A stretch of 64,000 bases of DNA from Saprospiraceae bacterium (lineage in GTDB: Bacteria > Bacteroidota > Bacteroidia > Chitinophagales > Saprospiraceae), in NCBI GenBank assembly GCA_029262995.1, contig JAJCYH010000005.1, positions 34,948 through 98,947 on the forward strand, in the 5' to 3' direction. Under the pieces are notes generated by a model, which was given only the letters and a program-made list of their open reading frames with translations, had not been told where the DNA came from and did no database searches. Shown here one piece after another: positions 61,901 to 64,000 of the stretch. Position numbers and translations under genes: made by a program. How positions within the stretch are numbered: position 1 is the first letter of the stretch; each line of letters begins with the position of its first letter.

Positions 61901-63394
61901 AGGAATGATAGCGAATATGATTCCAATGCAGACCTGCAGTGGTATAATGGAAATTTCTGGTATTATAACAGTGAAGAGTTAGATGCACAAACGGGTGCTG
62001 GGGAATACGAAAAACTAGATGATTACGGTGGTGAAGTACATAGATGGGAACCAGGACTTAGAAGTGCTGGTAAAATATTTACCGCTGCTGATACAGATCT
62101 AGATGGCTTTGTTGAAGTTCCTATATATGTATGGGATGAATGTGGAAACATTGACTTTTGTTTGGTTACCCTCAGATTGGTTGATAATGGTGGAGGAGGA
62201 CAGGCTATGGTTGCAGGAACAGTTGCTACAGAATTTGGTGAAGCGGTAGAAAATATAACAACTGAAATGAGTGGGCCATTGAATTATGAAGTGGAAGATC
62301 TGACAGATGAAAATGGCCAGTATGCCTTTATAAATACGCCATATTTTTCTGACTACAAATTGGTTGGTTATAAGAATGATGATTACATGAATGGTATAAG
62401 TACTTTGGACCTTGTATTAATTCAAAGACATATTTTAGGTCAAAAAGAATTGGATTCACCTTATAAAATGATTGCTGCAGATGTTAATAATGACAAGCAG
62501 ATTACAGCGGTGGATTTATTGGATTTGAGAAAATTGATTTTAGGGGTTTATTCTGAACTTCCAAATAATAATTCTTGGAAGTTAATCAATGCAAGGCAAA
62601 TACTTGATCAAATGAATCCTTGGAATTATGAAGAGTCAATCACTATTGAAGATTTGATTGCAGATAGAATGGAAGAAGATTTTGTAGGCGTAAAAATCGG
62701 TGATGTCAATGGAAGTGTGATTGCGAATGCATCCATGGAAGAAGACGGGGTAAAATCAAAATCATCTGTTATTATTCGTTATGACAATCAAGAAATTATA
62801 AAAGGTGGTCACTATGACATTAATCTAACAGTACCTTCAGGAATAGCTGGAATGCAGTTTACAATGGATATTACTGGCTTAGAGCTTATTGAGATTTCTG
62901 GGTTAAATATTTCTAATGATAATCTGGGAGTATTTGATAATAAACTAAGTTTTAGTTTCCATCAAACCAAAGCCCTTGAATCTGATATGAATATTACACT
63001 GCAAGTGGAGTCAAAGGTAAATGGTAATTTATCAGAAATATTGGCGATTGGATCTGACATTACAAAGGCAGAGGCTTATGATGAGGAAAGCAGGATTATG
63101 CCATTGGTTCTTGAGAACAACAGCGAAAATCTGACATTCAAATTGTATCAGAATACGCCTAATCCATTTAATGAGTCAACTAATATTTCTTTTTTATTAC
63201 CGTATGATTCTGAAGTTGAATTTAAATTTTATGATTTGACCGGTAGAGTTGTAAAGACCATAAAAGGACAATTTCCAAGTGGAAAATCGAATATTTCAGT
63301 AAAAGCGGACGATTTTCCGTCATCTGGAATGCTTTATTACAGTTTTGAAGCTGAAAATCATTTTGAGATTAAGCAATTGGTTATATTAAAATAG
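58988..63394 (+). CDS. Giant secreted surface protein with dockerin-like repeats and type IX sorting domain
   Basis: A 1468-residue protein. Signal peptide (1-25, ending SSFAQ), then a long Cys- and Trp-rich region of repeated modules, each with a Cys-Gly or Cys-Asp pair (SEDCCGNIGRAYLNLTVVDNTPPVAVS; WRAYDGCGNTASKMTYFQITDKKAPTPYC; YVWDECGNIDFCLVTLRLVDNGGG). A CarboxypepD_reg-like module follows (VAGTVATEFGEAVENI), then two dockerin-type calcium repeats (SGISTLDLVLIQRHILG and DVNNDKQITAVDLLDLRKLILG), and a type IX sorting domain (about 1395-1468, NTPNPFNESTNISFLLP). It is exported to the surface by T9SS. Ligand unknown. A paralogue starts 197 bases after its end. Confidence 0.88.
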   Translation: MTKALLSLCSYVLILTLTGVSSFAQAVSVTCNDQINVAVNHTCSVDLSVDAFLEGDISNNNDVQNGYYTYEIYNHTGTIVLGGINGPTFGGDDLSAYINSFLFYKVYYQGTPTCWGTVLLEDKIVPQIECSICPQVNGRTADDYAPECILNCWERDILQEHYDIKLRDLLVQEDYEDFVDEAMSDNCNNWELELTSYYDRWTNFGPCVGARLLRTWTVGYYNYNNAISAVTCTREYFFRPIDLDRVKEYEKVPNTFAQNVEPIRDCILLPVEVIEIPCSEDVSPAGIASYFDNPETKDRDTDDDNVDPDELDVDLVIENNEGIPYGFPHYYQDGIGSGGPHPQPIDNEVCNILTHYTDNNLEVCKPGCLGNRKFIRQWTILDWCNSTFINYSQIIKAADNLGPEIDIPEYTASVDPWACSARVKLPIPEHIFDNCDNFYAYSIGQTGGYDVTGDAASGFTVWDVPIGTHQIEYLSEDCCGNIGRAYLNLTVVDNTPPVAVSKEFIVISLSNIGNPINGYQGTAKIFAWDLDNGSYDGCTPVSVMIRRDATCRNGDSIWGNYVTFCCEDLQGVASREIDVELKITDENGNENRVWSRVLLEDKSNSIPTIPPHMILTCDMDISDFDLTGGLPHYFGACGEAVVSCDTLEVIENTKPRELRLSDGVFINGVPQQAPAYDPSCGAGALRRVFKDCGGGNQWFIISPVDPFDNSSLIWPDDVVVDCDDYDNGNPDWLETTCNLVGVSVERDTFMFDNNSCMKILNHWSVINWCLYDPSNPTGPGKYTHTQLVKIIDSVDPEIFATDSLCYAVIDDCTSKDVVLSANAMDNGKCGGDWIQWEVAIDAYADWTEDYFYSSGVSRRLSNGDPNPFYIERTTNGEDALVGLPDGIPGSKIWHRAIWRAYDGCGNTASKMTYFQITDKKAPTPYCLNISTAVMENGQVELWAVDFDKGSFDNCSNSENLLFTFTNIAPPTRNDSEYDSNADLQWYNGNFWYYNSEELDAQTGAGEYEKLDDYGGEVHRWEPGLRSAGKIFTAADTDLDGFVEVPIYVWDECGNIDFCLVTLRLVDNGGGGQAMVAGTVATEFGEAVENITTEMSGPLNYEVEDLTDENGQYAFINTPYFSDYKLVGYKNDDYMNGISTLDLVLIQRHILGQKELDSPYKMIAADVNNDKQITAVDLLDLRKLILGVYSELPNNNSWKLINARQILDQMNPWNYEESITIEDLIADRMEEDFVGVKIGDVNGSVIANASMEEDGVKSKSSVIIRYDNQEIIKGGHYDINLTVPSGIAGMQFTMDITGLELIEISGLNISNDNLGVFDNKLSFSFHQTKALESDMNITLQVESKVNGNLSEILAIGSDITKAEAYDEESRIMPLVLENNSENLTFKLYQNTPNPFNESTNISFLLPYDSEVEFKFYDLTGRVVKTIKGQFPSGKSNISVKADDFPSSGMLYYSFEAENHFEIKQLVILK

Positions 63395-63445
63395 ACTTAA
63401 AGTATTTATGGAGATTGAGTACTCAGTAAGTTTATTGATAAGAAG

Positions 63446-63472
63446 GAGCAGCATAGAAGTTGCTCTTTTTTT
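63446..63472 (+). terminator. Terminator between the two giant genes
   Basis: GAGCAGC and GTTGCTC form a 7-bp stem (one wobble) with loop ATAGAA, followed by seven T. It ends the first surface protein gene, so its paralogue has its own transcript. Confidence 0.75.
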
Positions 63473-63591
63473 ATTTTTTTATTGAAAATGATTAGTCATA
63501 TTAAAATACTTTGTATTTTGCAAGATAATTTGCTTAAGTGCAGAGACGAAATCATAATTAAACTATTTATAATATACCAAAACTCAATCTC

Positions 63592-64000
63592 ATGTTCAAT
63601 AGATTATTGACCACTCTAATAATTCTATTCTTAAGCGTCTGGTCTGTAGAATCTTTCTCTCAAAGCCTTACCTGTAATGATCATATTAACGTAACTGTTA
63701 ATACACAATGTACCATTGACATTACAGTAGATGCCTTCATAGAAGGCGATACGGATATAGATGAAGATATCGAAGACGGACTTTATACCTATGTTATCTC
63801 AGGACCAACAGGTCCAGTTTTATCAGGTGGTGTAAATGGTCCCACAGGAGGCGCTTCAGATTTATCAGGAGTTATTAACTCCACACTAACATTTCAAGTG
63901 TTTTATGGAGCTTCCCAAAATGTATGTTGGGGAACCATAAGAATTGAAGACAAAAACGATCCCGTTATTGATTGCGAAATATGTCCACCGATTAACGGGA
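63592..64000 (+). CDS. Second giant surface protein, paralogue, cut by right edge
   Basis: An open frame of 136 codons from ATG 63592 to the window end. Signal peptide (about 1-23, SVESFSQS), then LTCNDHINVTVNTQCTIDITVDAFIEGDTDIDEDIEDGLYTYVISG, which aligns with VTCNDQINVAVNHTCSVDLSVDAFLEGDISNNNDVQNGYYTYEI in the previous gene; also WGTIRIEDKNDPVIDCEICPPING aligns with WGTVLLEDKIVPQIECSICPQVNG. The 13 bases before the ATG are identical to those before the first gene. The rest is off the window. Confidence 0.88.
   Translation, partial: MFNRLLTTLIILFLSVWSVESFSQSLTCNDHINVTVNTQCTIDITVDAFIEGDTDIDEDIEDGLYTYVISGPTGPVLSGGVNGPTGGASDLSGVINSTLTFQVFYGASQNVCWGTIRIEDKNDPVIDCEICPPING

Noticed and set aside
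1..64000. CRISPR arrays, tRNA or rRNA genes, insertion sequences, integrases
   Set aside because: None was recognised: no regularly spaced repeats, no transposase or integrase motifs, no tRNA-like cloverleaf found by eye. A covariance-model search would be the decisive test for tRNAs.

Overview
The window looks like a stretch of chromosome from a Bacteroidota bacterium. It is AT-rich. Secreted proteins end in type IX secretion sorting domains, there are three TonB-dependent receptors (two with carboxypeptidase-regulatory-like N-terminal domains), and several genes follow -7 elements of the Bacteroidota form TAnnTTTG. Two very large tandem surface proteins with dockerin-like repeats, plus an Oar-like receptor, suggest Saprospiria or a relative. 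That finer placement is inference. No tRNA, rRNA, CRISPR array, insertion sequence or prophage was seen.

Layout. Positions 1-10.6 kb hold an ABC-F ATPase cut by the left edge, a short ribosome hibernation factor, an NhaC-type antiporter, an overlapping pair (CatA-like acetyltransferase and TrpF-like barrel), an Oar-like receptor, folB and a glutaryl-CoA dehydrogenase. Positions 10.6-14 kb hold an SRPBCC protein and a two-domain M16 peptidase. Positions 14.0-19.5 kb are a cell-surface signalling locus: a lipoprotein with four repeats, then, divergently, an ECF sigma factor without a canonical start codon, a HELGH lipoprotein, a FecR-type anti-sigma factor and an STN-domain TonB receptor. Positions 19.5-31.9 kb are mostly housekeeping and stress genes (CBM9-like protein, SDR, FKBP, YheT hydrolase, class V aminotransferase, a bare double P-domain protein, an ATP-grasp enzyme, MsrA, EttA, ferritin, DUF2007, MscS, thioesterase, flavin reductase).

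Positions 31.9-39.3 kb form a sulfur-handling island around a Crp/Fnr regulator: a persulfide-dioxygenase-like MBL/rhodanese protein, a single rhodanese, a SulP transporter, a universal stress protein, a thioredoxin gene broken by one in-frame TAA, two half-size YeeE/YedE proteins, and a decayed cytochrome-like lipoprotein gene. The promoters on the two sides of the Crp gene share a 20-bp element, each copy exactly 26 bp from a TTTGCAAT -7 box. This is the strongest new regulatory signal in the window.

Positions 39.3-42.4 kb are a B12 uptake unit: cobalamin riboswitch, BtuB-like receptor and a DUF4465-like secreted protein. Positions 42.4-47.8 kb hold a 5'-truncated outer-membrane gene remnant, a four-gene Mn/Zn/Fe ABC importer in which one permease is fused to a DtxR-like domain, a palindromic operator and a divergent DtxR/MntR regulator. 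Then come an OmpA-like lipoprotein, a CzcCBA-type heavy-metal efflux operon led by a His-rich protein, a YdjM-like membrane protein and mnmE. The window ends with two tandem paralogous giant surface protein genes, the second cut by the right edge.
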